Assembly: GCA_024742285.1 (NCBI GenBank)
Contig: JANSYR010000004.1
Location: forward strand, 248,001-312,000
Direction: 5' to 3'
Source: a bacterium
Lineage (GTDB): Bacteria; Myxococcota_A; UBA9160; UBA4427
Length of the DNA stretch: 64,000 nt
Under the pieces are notes generated by a model that was not told where the DNA came from, did not search any database, and saw nothing but the letters and a program-made list of their open reading frames with translations. Shown piece by piece: positions 34,837 through 43,570 of the stretch (positions are counted from its first letter, which is position 1; each line of letters begins with the position of its first letter). Position numbers and translations under genes: made by a program.

Positions 34837-35424
34837 TCAGGGGGAGGGCCTCGGCGTCGACGGCCCCTCGCTCGAGGCGCGGGCCCACCCGATCAACCTC
34901 CCGGGGTGCCCCGCCAGCGCGCGGAGCGAGCGCTCCGCTTCCAGCCCGATCGCTCGGCGCCCGTGTCGCCGGACCAGCTCGATCGCCTCGGCGTGCGAAA
35001 GCCCGCCCAGGGACAGCACCTGCGGTCGCAGCGCCGCAAGATCTCGAGGGATCGCCGACGCGTCTTCGCCGGAGGCGATCAGGCATGCGCCCGAGGGGAG
35101 GCTTCGCGCCGGCAGGCCCAGGCGATCTCGTGCGTCCTCCAGCACGATCCAGCGCGGGTCGCGGTCGCCGCGCGACGGGGACCGGAAGAGCGCGGCGGCT
35201 TCGGCTGCGGAGAGCGGAGGGCGCTGGACCAGGCAGCGCAGGCCCCGCCAGGCCGCATAACGCGTCGCCTCGGTGATCAAGCGCGTCTTGCCGATGCCCG
35301 ACGGCCCGGCGATCCAGACGGCTCGCCCGGAACCGACCGCCGTCCCTTCGATCGTTCGGATGAGCGCCGCGAGCTCTCGTCGTCGGCCGATCAGGCGCCC
35401 CGGGCGCCCCCGCCCTGCGTTCAT
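34837..35424 (-). CDS. Orphan P-loop NTPase (AAA_16/STAND-like), single domain
   Basis: 195 aa. Residues 8-60 (IGRRRELAALIRTIEG, then AVWIAGPSGIGKTRLITEAT) resemble the N-terminal part of the STAND ATPase encoded divergently at 35591 (FVGRTALLGAARIAI; GEPGIGKTRLADEVL). A Walker B-like RWIVLEDARD is present, then an RRHG..AL-type helical end. It lacks the long TPR and C-terminal domains. Start ATG at 35424 keeps the intergenic promoter region; ATGs at 35487 or 35589 are in frame but poorly supported. It may be a truncated duplicate or a small regulator; unknown. Confidence 0.6.
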   Translation of the reverse strand: MNAGRGRPGRLIGRRRELAALIRTIEGTAVGSGRAVWIAGPSGIGKTRLITEATRYAAWRGLRCLVQRPPLSAAEAAALFRSPSRGDRDPRWIVLEDARDRLGLPARSLPSGACLIASGEDASAIPRDLAALRPQVLSLGGLSHAEAIELVRRHGRRAIGLEAERSLRALAGHPGRLIGWARASSEGPSTPRPSP

Positions 35425-35590
35425 CTCGCCCGTCAAGATCCCTGCCCCCGCATGCCCGCCGGGGAGGCGCCACTCGGGCCGTGGCATCGCCACGAAGATG
35501 GCCGCCCATGCCCCGAACCCGACGGCGGCTCGCCGCGGAAGCGATATCGAACGCCCCTCTCGCGCGTCGTTGGCGATAATCTGGAGTGCC

Positions 35591-38500
35591 ATGACTTCCG
35601 ACGATCCCGCCCCGACGCCGAGCTCCTCGCTCGAGCGATTGGCCACCAAGCCGTTCGTGGGCCGCACGGCCCTGCTCGGCGCCGCGCGGATCGCGATCGA
35701 CGGGGCGCGCCTGGGACGAGGACAGTGCCTCCTCTTCAGCGGCGAGCCGGGCATCGGGAAGACGCGACTCGCCGACGAGGTCCTCGGTCTCGCCCGTCAC
35801 CGCGGCCTCGGCACGATCGCCGCGCGCTGTCACGAGATCGAAGGCGCGCCGGCGCTCTGGCCCTGGCTGCAGGTCGTTCGCGGTGTGCTGGCCCGGCTTC
35901 CCGACTCGGAGCGCGAAGCGCGGCTGGCTGCCGACGGCGCGATCCTCACGCGACTGATCGACCGGCAGGCGGCCGGCCCGTCGGTCGAAACGTCCTCCCC
36001 CGATCGCTTCGCGGTCTTCGATGCGGTCACGCGGCTGCTCGATCGGGCCTCGTCTCTCGAGCCCCTCGCGATCCTGATCGACGACCTGCACTGGAGCGAT
36101 CCCGCAAGCGCGATGCTCCTGCACTACGCGGTTCGCGAGCTGCGCCATGCGCCCGTGCTCTTCGTCGCGCTCTTTCGGCACACGGGCCTGAGCGAACGGA
36201 CCTCCCTCGCGCACGTTCTCGAAGGGCTCGCGAGCGATGCAGAGTCGTTCGTCCTCGAGGGACTCGAGGAGGAAGAGATCCGAGACCTCGTCCGCGAGGT
36301 CATGGGCTACGAGATGGCGGACGTGTTCCACGCCGCGCTCCGAGCCCATACCGGCGGCAATCCGCTCTTCATGGTCGAGGTGATCCGAACCCTCGTGAGC
36401 GAGGGGCGAATGGGCTCGCCCGAGGAGGCGGTCCCCGACGCGATTCCGCTCCCCGGCAGCATCCGGACCGTGATCGAGCGAAGGGTCGACGCGGTGGGCG
36501 AGCTGGCCGCGCGTGTCCTGCGTCAAGCGAGCTTGTTGGGCCGTGAGCTCGACGTCGACCTGCTCGAGGCGACGGGCCTTTCTCCCGACGAGACGCGTTC
36601 GGGTCTCGACGCCGGGCTCGACGCGGGGCTGCTCGAGCAGGTGGACGGCAGTGCGCGCCGGGTCCGATTCACCCACGACGTGGTGCGAGAAGTGCTGGAG
36701 CGGACGCTCTCCGAGGCCGATCGTCTTCACTTCCACCGCCGCGCGGCGGACGCCCTGCTCGCTGCGCGTTCTCTTCGGCTCCACGAATGTTATGCCCAGC
36801 TCGCGGCTCATCTGCTGGTCTCGGCGCAGGCGGCGGGCGAGGGGGACGGGGCCCCGCGCGCGGAGGCCGATGCGCGCGCCGCCTTCGACTACGCGATGCT
36901 GGCGGCCCGGCAGGCCTATTCGAACTACTCCTTCGAGGTGGCCTGCGAGCTGCTCGAGACCGCGCTGCGTGCGCTCGACGCCGGCGGGTCCGGGCTCCCA
37001 TCGGCGGCCGAGCAGGAACGGCTCGCCCTGCGCGGCAAGGCGCTCGTGCTGCTCGCGGACGCGCGCTGGCAGTCCGGACTCGCGGTGGAGGCCGCCGAGG
37101 CGGACCGGGAGGTCGAGCAGATCGCGCGCCGCCTCGGGGATCCGGCGCTGCGGGCGCAGTCGGTCCTCGGACTCGCGGGTCGCAACGACCTTCCCCTCGA
37201 TCCACCGCCCGAGCATGCGCGCTGGCTGGCGGAGGCCTATGACGCCCTGCCGGAGGACGAAACCGTGCTGCGTCTGCGCCTGTTGGCCCAACGCGTTCGG
37301 TCGAGCTCGTTCGGAGACCTCGGCGAAGAGCTGATCCGCTGGGCGGAGGAATGCCAGCGACTCGCCGAGGAGCTCGACGATCCCTGGGCGCGATTCATCG
37401 CGCGGGATGCGATGCACTATGCGCTGCTGCCCGCGGAGCACCTCGAGGCGCGACTCGAGGTGGGCAGCTCGCTGCCGGATCTCGCGCGTCACCTCGGGTC
37501 CTCGCGACTCGAAGCGCTCGCGCTCCTCTGGCGGATCTTCGACCGGTTGCAGCTCCCGGATCGCGCTGGCGCCGATCGGGATGCCGGGCGACTCCGCGAG
37601 AGCGCCGAGCGCATGCGACGTCCTTTCTGGCGCTGGCTCTCCCTCGGCGTCGATGCTTGCCTGGCGCTGCTCGACGGCGATCTGCCCCGGACCGAGCGGC
37701 TCGTCTTCGAGGCGCTCGAGGTCGGACAACAGGCCCAGACGCCCAACGCGCTGATCTTCTTCGGAACGCAGCTCTTCCATCTGCGCGAAGCGCAGGGCCG
37801 TTCCGACGAGCTGCTCCCGCTGATGGAGCAGATCGAACGCGAGCGTCCGGGTCTGCCGGTCTTCCGGATCGGTATTCCGCTGATCCACGCCCTCGCCGGT
37901 CGTCGAGAGGAGGCGCAGCGCACCTTCGATTCCGTCGCCGCCGCCGATTTCGAAGACGTCCCCGACGATTTTCATCGTCTGCCGATGCTCACGTCGTGCG
38001 CCCGGGTGGCTGCCTACCTGGGCGACCTGCCGCGGGCGAAGCGACTGCGCGCGCTGCTCTCACCCTACGAAGGTCGAGTCGTGATGGCCGGTGTGGTCAC
38101 GTTCTGGGGAGGATCGGTCGATCGCTTCCTGGGCGCTCTCGAAGAAGCGCTCGGTGACCTGGAGGCGGCCGCCCGACGCTACGAACGGAGTCTGCACATT
38201 GCCGAGCGGGCCGGCGCGCGGCTCGCGGCGGCGGCCTCGCGCCTCGACCGGGCGCGCGTCCTGCGGGCCATCGGCGGCGAGGCACCGCTCACCGAGGCGG
38301 CCGACCTCGAGCGCACGGCGATCACGTCGCTGCAGGCGCTCGGCGTCGAGCCCTCCGACCGTGCCGTCCCGCTCGCCGGGCGCGCGATGCCGGGTCGGAC
38401 GACGCCGGCCGCCTCGGCGTCTATCGCGCGGTTCGCGCGTGGTGCCTACTCGTGGCAGCTGTCCTTCGCGGGCGACGACTTCGAGCTGCCAGACACCAAG

Positions 38501-39013
38501 GGACTCGCCTATCTGCATCAGCTGCTCGCGACGCCCGATCGCGAGATCCACGTGCTCGACCTCGTCGCCGCGGAGGAAGGCGCCGCGCCGGCCGCCCGCT
38601 TCGAAGGGAGCGGCGAAGCCGACGCCGGGAGCGTGCTCGTCGAGACCGAGTGGGAAAGCGTGGACGACCAGGCCCTCGCTGCCTATCGGGACCGACTCCG
38701 GCGCCTCGCCGAAGACCGCGCCGCGGCGGAGTCGGCGCGCGATCTCGGGCGACTCGAGGCGATCGACGAGGAGGCGGTCCGGATCGAGGACGAGCTTCGG
38801 CGGGTGACGGGACTCGGTGGACGCGCCCGTCCGGCGGGCTCTTCCGTCGAGAAGGCGCGCAAGTCGGTCTACAACCGGATCCGCGCGGCGATTTCGCGGA
38901 TCGAGGTGCACTCTCCGGCGCTCGCCCGTCACCTGGAGCGATCGGTGACGACGGGACGTTCCTGCGTCTACCGACCGGAGCAGGCGATCGAGTGGACGCT
39001 CGAGCCGGACTAG
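35591..39013 (+). CDS. Large STAND-type ATPase with TPR-like middle and C-terminal regulatory domain
   Basis: 1140 aa. Residues 20-330 are an AAA_16 ATPase: Walker A GEPGIGKTRL (51-60), Walker B LAILIDDLHWSDP (about 160), GGNPLFMVEVIRTLV sensor-like motif. Residues about 400-900 are helical TPR-like repeats. The last about 200 aa (ELPDTKGLAYLHQLLATPDR, then RIRAAISRIEVHSPALARHL) form a conserved terminal module seen on other AAA_16 proteins, here without an adenylate cyclase or LuxR HTH. STAND proteins act as signal-dependent switches. ATG at 35591 is close to the divergent NTPase. Effector or target unknown. Confidence 0.82.
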   Translation: MTSDDPAPTPSSSLERLATKPFVGRTALLGAARIAIDGARLGRGQCLLFSGEPGIGKTRLADEVLGLARHRGLGTIAARCHEIEGAPALWPWLQVVRGVLARLPDSEREARLAADGAILTRLIDRQAAGPSVETSSPDRFAVFDAVTRLLDRASSLEPLAILIDDLHWSDPASAMLLHYAVRELRHAPVLFVALFRHTGLSERTSLAHVLEGLASDAESFVLEGLEEEEIRDLVREVMGYEMADVFHAALRAHTGGNPLFMVEVIRTLVSEGRMGSPEEAVPDAIPLPGSIRTVIERRVDAVGELAARVLRQASLLGRELDVDLLEATGLSPDETRSGLDAGLDAGLLEQVDGSARRVRFTHDVVREVLERTLSEADRLHFHRRAADALLAARSLRLHECYAQLAAHLLVSAQAAGEGDGAPRAEADARAAFDYAMLAARQAYSNYSFEVACELLETALRALDAGGSGLPSAAEQERLALRGKALVLLADARWQSGLAVEAAEADREVEQIARRLGDPALRAQSVLGLAGRNDLPLDPPPEHARWLAEAYDALPEDETVLRLRLLAQRVRSSSFGDLGEELIRWAEECQRLAEELDDPWARFIARDAMHYALLPAEHLEARLEVGSSLPDLARHLGSSRLEALALLWRIFDRLQLPDRAGADRDAGRLRESAERMRRPFWRWLSLGVDACLALLDGDLPRTERLVFEALEVGQQAQTPNALIFFGTQLFHLREAQGRSDELLPLMEQIERERPGLPVFRIGIPLIHALAGRREEAQRTFDSVAAADFEDVPDDFHRLPMLTSCARVAAYLGDLPRAKRLRALLSPYEGRVVMAGVVTFWGGSVDRFLGALEEALGDLEAAARRYERSLHIAERAGARLAAAASRLDRARVLRAIGGEAPLTEAADLERTAITSLQALGVEPSDRAVPLAGRAMPGRTTPAASASIARFARGAYSWQLSFAGDDFELPDTKGLAYLHQLLATPDREIHVLDLVAAEEGAAPAARFEGSGEADAGSVLVETEWESVDDQALAAYRDRLRRLAEDRAAAESARDLGRLEAIDEEAVRIEDELRRVTGLGGRARPAGSSVEKARKSVYNRIRAAISRIEVHSPALARHLERSVTTGRSCVYRPEQAIEWTLEPD

Positions 39014-39049
39014 AAGCGGGTCCCGGCTTCGTTCCAGGAACGGGCGGGC

Positions 39050-40411
39050 TCACCTCTGGCCCGGCTCCTCGATCGCCAGCTTGTCCATCTTCAGCTTGAG
39101 CACGCGCCGGGTGATGCCGATCGCGCTGGCCGTCTTCGTCTGGTTCCAGCCGTTCGCGGCGAGCGCCTCGCGAAGGATGTCGGTCTCGAAGCGCGCGACC
39201 GTTTCTTCGAAGCCGCGTTCGCCCTGGCGCCACTGTTCGCGGAGCGCCTCCGCCTGACCCGAGTGGCCGATCGCCGGCGGAAGATCCTCGCGGTCGATCG
39301 TGTCGCCCTCCGCCATCGCGAGGGCGTACTCGATCGCGTTCTCGAGCTCGCGCACGTTGCCCGGCCAGCCGTAGCCCTCGAGCGAACCGATCGCCGCGGG
39401 CGCGAGGGTCCGGTCGGGGCCGAGTCGCTCGAGGAAGTGCTGCGCCAGCAACCGGACGTCTTCTCGTCGTTCACGGAGCGGCGGAAGCGCGACCGGCACG
39501 ACGGCCACGCGGTAGTAGAGGTCCTCGCGGAAGTTCCCGTTCTTCACTTCTTCGGCGAGATCGCGGTTCGTCGCCGTCACGATCCGCACGTCGACGCTGA
39601 TCGACTGCGACGAGCCCACGCGTTCGAAGGTGCGCTCCTGGAGCGCACGCAGGAGCTTGACCTGCACCGCCTGGTCGAGCTCGCCGATCTCGTCCAGGAA
39701 GAGCGTGCCGCCGTCGGCCGCCTCGAAGCGTCCTGCGCGCCGTTCCGAAGCGCCGGTGAAGGCGCCCTTCTCGTGTCCGAAGAGCTCGCTCTCGATCAGC
39801 TCCGAAGGAATCGCACCGCAGTTCACCGCGACGAAAGGTCGCTCGGCCCGAGGAGAGAGATCGTGGATCGCTCGCGCGGCGAGCTCTTTGCCCGTGCCGC
39901 TCTCACCGGTGACGAGGACGGTCGCCTCCGCCTTCGCGATCCGTTCGATGGTGCGGAAGACGCTTCGCATCGCTTCGCTGCGGCCGACCATCCGGCCCAG
40001 GTGTTGACGTTCGTCGATCTCGTCACGGAGTCGCTCGACCTCGTCCTCGAGCTCGCGCTTCTCGAGCTTGTCGCGGACCTTGAGCTTGAGCGCGTCGAGC
40101 TCGAAGGGCTTCGTCACGAAGTCCGCCGCCCCGCGCTTCATCGCTTCGACCGCCGCGTTCACCGTGTTGGTCGCGGTCAGCACGATCACCGGCGCGCGGA
40201 TCCCGCGCTCCGCGAACTCCTGGAGGAGATCGAGGCCGCTGCGTCCAGGCATGACCAGGTCGAGGAGGACGACGTTCGGTGTCGCGAGGGCGACTTCCCG
40301 GAGCGCATCGTCGACGTTCCCGGCGACGGTCACGTCGCCCTCGGATTTCAGCAGCATGCGCAGGGATTCCTGCACGCCCGGTTCGTCGTCGACTACCAGA
40401 ATGCGAGGCAT
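39050..40411 (-). CDS. Sigma-54-dependent NtrC-type response regulator
   Basis: 453 aa. Receiver (Asp51 in LLDLVMPG, Lys101), AAA+ domain with Walker A GESGTGKE (169-176), GAFTGA (216-221) that contacts sigma-54, Walker B GTLFLDEI, and a C-terminal Fis HTH (NQTKTASAIGITRRVLKLKM). All elements needed for activation of a sigma-54 promoter are present. Its partner is probably the unusual kinase-like gene 67 bp upstream on the same strand. Targets are unknown. ATG at 40411 gives the exact receiver start. Confidence 0.95.
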   Translation of the reverse strand: MPRILVVDDEPGVQESLRMLLKSEGDVTVAGNVDDALREVALATPNVVLLDLVMPGRSGLDLLQEFAERGIRAPVIVLTATNTVNAAVEAMKRGAADFVTKPFELDALKLKVRDKLEKRELEDEVERLRDEIDERQHLGRMVGRSEAMRSVFRTIERIAKAEATVLVTGESGTGKELAARAIHDLSPRAERPFVAVNCGAIPSELIESELFGHEKGAFTGASERRAGRFEAADGGTLFLDEIGELDQAVQVKLLRALQERTFERVGSSQSISVDVRIVTATNRDLAEEVKNGNFREDLYYRVAVVPVALPPLRERREDVRLLAQHFLERLGPDRTLAPAAIGSLEGYGWPGNVRELENAIEYALAMAEGDTIDREDLPPAIGHSGQAEALREQWRQGERGFEETVARFETDILREALAANGWNQTKTASAIGITRRVLKLKMDKLAIEEPGQR

Positions 40412-40478
40412 TCCGGGAGCTTACCACGCCTGTTGCGGATCCCCGCCGATTTCCCGCCGGCGGCGCCGCGGGGTCGGT

Positions 40479-42623
40479 CTAGGAAGGCGTCGGGAGGTCG
40501 ACCAGGACCAGGGTCTCGGCGCTGTCCGTCGCGTCCACGGTCAGCTGGCCGCCGCCGGCCTCGACGATCGTCTCGGCGAGCACGTACTCGAGGACGTTCG
40601 CCGCGGCCGTCACGTCGGACAGGCCGCTCGTGTCGCCCGCACCGAGCGGGGCCGCCCCGCGCCGCTCCGGATCGTGGTGTCGGAGCAGGATCCGCAGCCG
40701 CGGGTTTCCGTCCGCGGCGCGATCGATCCGCCGGGTCGCGACGAAGAGATCGCCTCGCTCGGGCAGCGACGCGAGAGCGCGGTCGAGCAGGCCCGCGAGG
40801 GCGACCTCGAGTCCCGTCGGGTCCGCCCAGGCGATCGGTGCGTCGCGCTCGAGCTCCCGCAGCACGAGCAGCCTCCGTTCGCCGATCGAATCCCGACGAT
40901 CGTCGAGGAGACGCTCGAGGAGGGCCGAGACGTCGATCGGAGACGCCTCGATCTTCTCGTGCGCCGAGGCGCTCGACAGCCGGCCGATCACCTCGTCGAT
41001 GTGCGCGACATCGCGACCGACGAGCTCGCGGAAGCGGTCGCGGAACTCGGCGTCCTCGAAGTTGTCGTCGAGGAGCTCGGTGAACGTCCGGATCGAGACG
41101 AGCGGATTGCGGATCTCGTGAGACAGACTGCGAGCCAATCGGCGCCATTGGTCATGAGCCTGCGCCGGGGCCGCCAGGGGCGCAGCAGGTGCCGCCGGGG
41201 GCGTAGCAGGAGTAGGGGGCTCGGTCGCGGCGTGCGCGAACGTCTCCGCGCCGAGCTCCGTCGAGACATCCCCGTCGGCCTCGCCCGCGATCCGGGGTTC
41301 CGGCGCGTCGATGGCGGGCGGGGTCGCCTCCGGGAGCCCCTCGGCGAAGGCCCGCTCGAGGTCGGCCGTGGCTTCGCTCGGCCCGGTCGGAGCGTCCGAC
41401 GCGGATGCGGGCGGGGACGTCGCCGGAACGCTCGGCGGGATCACCGGCGCGCCGGCGAATTGCGCGCGCAGATCATCGGGTTCGTCCGTCTGGACCGTGG
41501 CGAAGCCGTCGTCTTCGACCGATCGCGTCGCGAGCGCGAGGGCTGCACCCGATTCGCCGAGATCCGCCGCGCTCAGCGGATCCCGGGCCGTCGAGGCCAG
41601 CGCCGTCCAGAGAAGCGACTCCACGGCGCTGCGATCGCCTGCCCAGGCCTCACTCTCGAGCACGGCGAGGGCTTCGTCGTCGAGGCTTCGCCGCGGGCCA
41701 CCGACCTGCGCCGTCCAGCTCGAGAGAACGTGCTCGGCGAAGGGTCGCACCGCCGCCGGATCGTCGGCGAGGCTCGGCACCTCGACCACCAGCGCCGCGA
41801 AGGCGCCGGCGAGCACCGGCTCGAGGGTCTCGCGTCCGGCGCCAGGCGCGGCCGTCGCGACCACGTGAAGGCGATCGCCGCCCGGACCGATCCCGAGTCG
41901 CATCCACTCGGCGAGCGCGCGCTGGGCTTCGGCCGGGAGGGCATCCACGTCCTCGATCCGCAGGGACCCGGTCGTCGCGATGCGTTCGGCGAGTCGTTCG
42001 GCGCCGTGGATCTCGCGGCCGTCGAGGCGGACCGCGCCGGTCGACGCGGCGCGGCTCCGAAAGAGCTCCGCATAACGTGCGACGAGACTCCGGCCACTCC
42101 CGGCGCGACCGCAGACCAGCAGGGGCAGGCCGGCGAGCGCGGGATCGAGGGCGCGCAGCAGACCGGGAACGTCGACCGAGCCGAACCAACCCGAGAAGCG
42201 CTCGGCGATCCGTTCGCGTTCGTGGCGCGCCGTGAGCGGCGCCGCATTGCGGTGGGCCGCGGCGCTGCGGACGAGCGCGCGCAGCGTGCGCGGATCCGGA
42301 CGCTCGGCGCACGTCTCGTCCTCATCGGCGGAGAAGAGGCGCTGGATCTCGCTCGCGTCCTCGTCGCTCGCGAGGAAGAGTCGGCGGGCGGTGGCGAGGG
42401 CCACGCGGTGACGGTGGACGAAGTCGAGCTCCGCTTCGAAGTCGCCCCTCGGTGCGATCAGGAGCGCGAGGGGCGCACTCGCCGTCGCGAAGACGGCGTC
42501 ACCGGGCGCGCCGATGACCAGACGCTCCGCCGGCAGACCCGTCGCACGGGCCAATGCGTTTCGCGGGGCGACCTCGCGGTCGACGATCCAGAACGTCTGA
42601 GGGAGGGAGGACTCGGTGGACAT
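40479..42623 (-). CDS. Kinase-like protein: P-loop module fused to HisKA and a degenerate HATPase
   Basis: 714 aa. Residues 1-120 resemble a receiver-like domain (FWIVDREVAPRNALARATGL) without a clear phosphoacceptor. Residues 145-300 are P-loop-like: GRAGSGRS (172-179) has Arg where Walker A has Lys, and SLRIEDVDALP stands as Walker B. Ala/Pro-rich linker, then HisKA near 500 with the SHEIRNPLVSIRTF motif. The ATPase-type C-terminus lacks a clear N-box Asn (GLLDRALASL) and a good G-box. Upstream of the NtrC-type regulator on the same strand, so it is a likely partner. It may bind nucleotide poorly and act as phosphatase or a scaffold. ATG at 42623 has GGAGA upstream. Confidence 0.75.
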   Translation of the reverse strand: MSTESSLPQTFWIVDREVAPRNALARATGLPAERLVIGAPGDAVFATASAPLALLIAPRGDFEAELDFVHRHRVALATARRLFLASDEDASEIQRLFSADEDETCAERPDPRTLRALVRSAAAHRNAAPLTARHERERIAERFSGWFGSVDVPGLLRALDPALAGLPLLVCGRAGSGRSLVARYAELFRSRAASTGAVRLDGREIHGAERLAERIATTGSLRIEDVDALPAEAQRALAEWMRLGIGPGGDRLHVVATAAPGAGRETLEPVLAGAFAALVVEVPSLADDPAAVRPFAEHVLSSWTAQVGGPRRSLDDEALAVLESEAWAGDRSAVESLLWTALASTARDPLSAADLGESGAALALATRSVEDDGFATVQTDEPDDLRAQFAGAPVIPPSVPATSPPASASDAPTGPSEATADLERAFAEGLPEATPPAIDAPEPRIAGEADGDVSTELGAETFAHAATEPPTPATPPAAPAAPLAAPAQAHDQWRRLARSLSHEIRNPLVSIRTFTELLDDNFEDAEFRDRFRELVGRDVAHIDEVIGRLSSASAHEKIEASPIDVSALLERLLDDRRDSIGERRLLVLRELERDAPIAWADPTGLEVALAGLLDRALASLPERGDLFVATRRIDRAADGNPRLRILLRHHDPERRGAAPLGAGDTSGLSDVTAAANVLEYVLAETIVEAGGGQLTVDATDSAETLVLVDLPTPS

Positions 42624-42960
42624 CTCGGGGTCTCCGTCCCACTCGGAGAGCGGACGGCCAGCAGGAACGAGGCGCGGAGCTCGAGACCGGACCAACGAGA
42701 CCGGGGCGGACCGCAACGACACAGCAAACGGAACAGCGGGAACGACGGACGCACGCGCATCCGCCAGCGCGGACGCCTCGTCAGACTACCCCGTTCGGGA
42801 CCCTGGAGGCCACGCGCGACGGCGTGTTCTCGCTGCGAATCGCGCCTCCCGGAAGCGGGCTTCGCTCGATCGGCAACGGGAGTGCAGGTACCGTGCAACT
42901 CGTCCACGCGGGGGCGGGAGCGACACGGTCGATCCGGGCGCCCGGACGGGAGGCGAGTCT
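42624..42960. other. Divergent intergenic region, kinase-like gene and GNAT gene
   Basis: 337 bp with no supported gene. A weak sigma-54-like arrangement (GG-N10-GC) occurs near 42872-42885, but such matches are common in GC-rich DNA. The 3' end holds a good ribosome site (42948-42957) for the GNAT gene. Confidence 0.45.
42948..42957 (+). promoter_or_regulatory. Ribosome binding site deciding the GNAT start
   Basis: GGGAGGCGAG sits 3-8 nt before GTG at 42961. It selects this start over the many in-frame upstream codons of a long open frame that has no domain. Confidence 0.6.
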
Positions 42961-43488
42961 GTGTCGGGTGAGCGGAGTGGCCGCGTGCGGGTCGCGCGGA
43001 TGCAGGAGATCGATCGCGTCGCGGCGCTGTGGACGATGATCACGGAGCACCACGCCGGGCTCGATCCGCTCTTCCGCATGCGCCGGGGGACGGTTGCCGA
43101 GGGGGAGCTGCGGGAGCTCCTGCGGGCGATGGCGCGCGATCCCGATGCGGAGATCCTCGTCTACGACGCGAACCCGGACACCGACGCCGCGGGGGGCGCA
43201 GGGAGCGACCTCGTGGGCCTCTGCATCGTCCGGGTCGATCGCGCGCCGCCGATCCTCGAGGAGACCGAGCGCGCCGAGATCACCGACGTCGGCGTCCGCC
43301 CGACCCATCGTCGCCAGGGCGTGGCCCGGGCGCTCGTCGAGGAGGCCCTCGGCTGGATCCGCGACCGCGGGGTCGAGCGCGTCGAGCTCCAGGTCGCGAG
43401 CGGGAACGTCGAGGGTCAGGCCTTTTGGCGGGCGCTGGGCTTCGCGGATCTGATGACCGTGCTTCACAAGCGATTGGAATCCCGGTAA
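42961..43488 (+). CDS. GNAT-family acetyltransferase
   Basis: 175 aa. VRVARMQEIDRVAALWTMIT opens the fold; AEITDVGVRPTHRRQGVARA holds the acetyl-CoA pyrophosphate-binding loop (RRQGVA), and ELQVASGNVEGQAFWRALGF is the typical C-terminal strand-helix with the N..A..FW..LGF pattern. Cytoplasmic, single domain. The substrate (small molecule, protein N-terminus or lysine) is not predictable. Divergent from the kinase-like gene; 82 bp before an aminotransferase gene on the same strand. Confidence 0.88.
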   Translation: MSGERSGRVRVARMQEIDRVAALWTMITEHHAGLDPLFRMRRGTVAEGELRELLRAMARDPDAEILVYDANPDTDAAGGAGSDLVGLCIVRVDRAPPILEETERAEITDVGVRPTHRRQGVARALVEEALGWIRDRGVERVELQVASGNVEGQAFWRALGFADLMTVLHKRLESR

Positions 43489-43570
43489 CTTTCGCCGCCG
43501 GCGCGCCCGCGCCGGTTCCCCCTTCTCCCTCCCTTGTCGCGTGCCCCTGCGCGCACCCCCTGGTACCCCC

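Noticed and set aside
33527-37975. Very long open frame on the minus strand opposite the STAND ATPase
   Set aside because: Covers several genes with clear domains; its translation is Arg/Glu/Leu-rich and has no domain, as expected from high third-position GC.
42870-42886. Sigma-54-like GG-N10-GC near CGGCAACGGG/AGTGCAGG
   Set aside because: Only the GG/GC and part of the boxes match, and such patterns are frequent by chance in GC-rich DNA.
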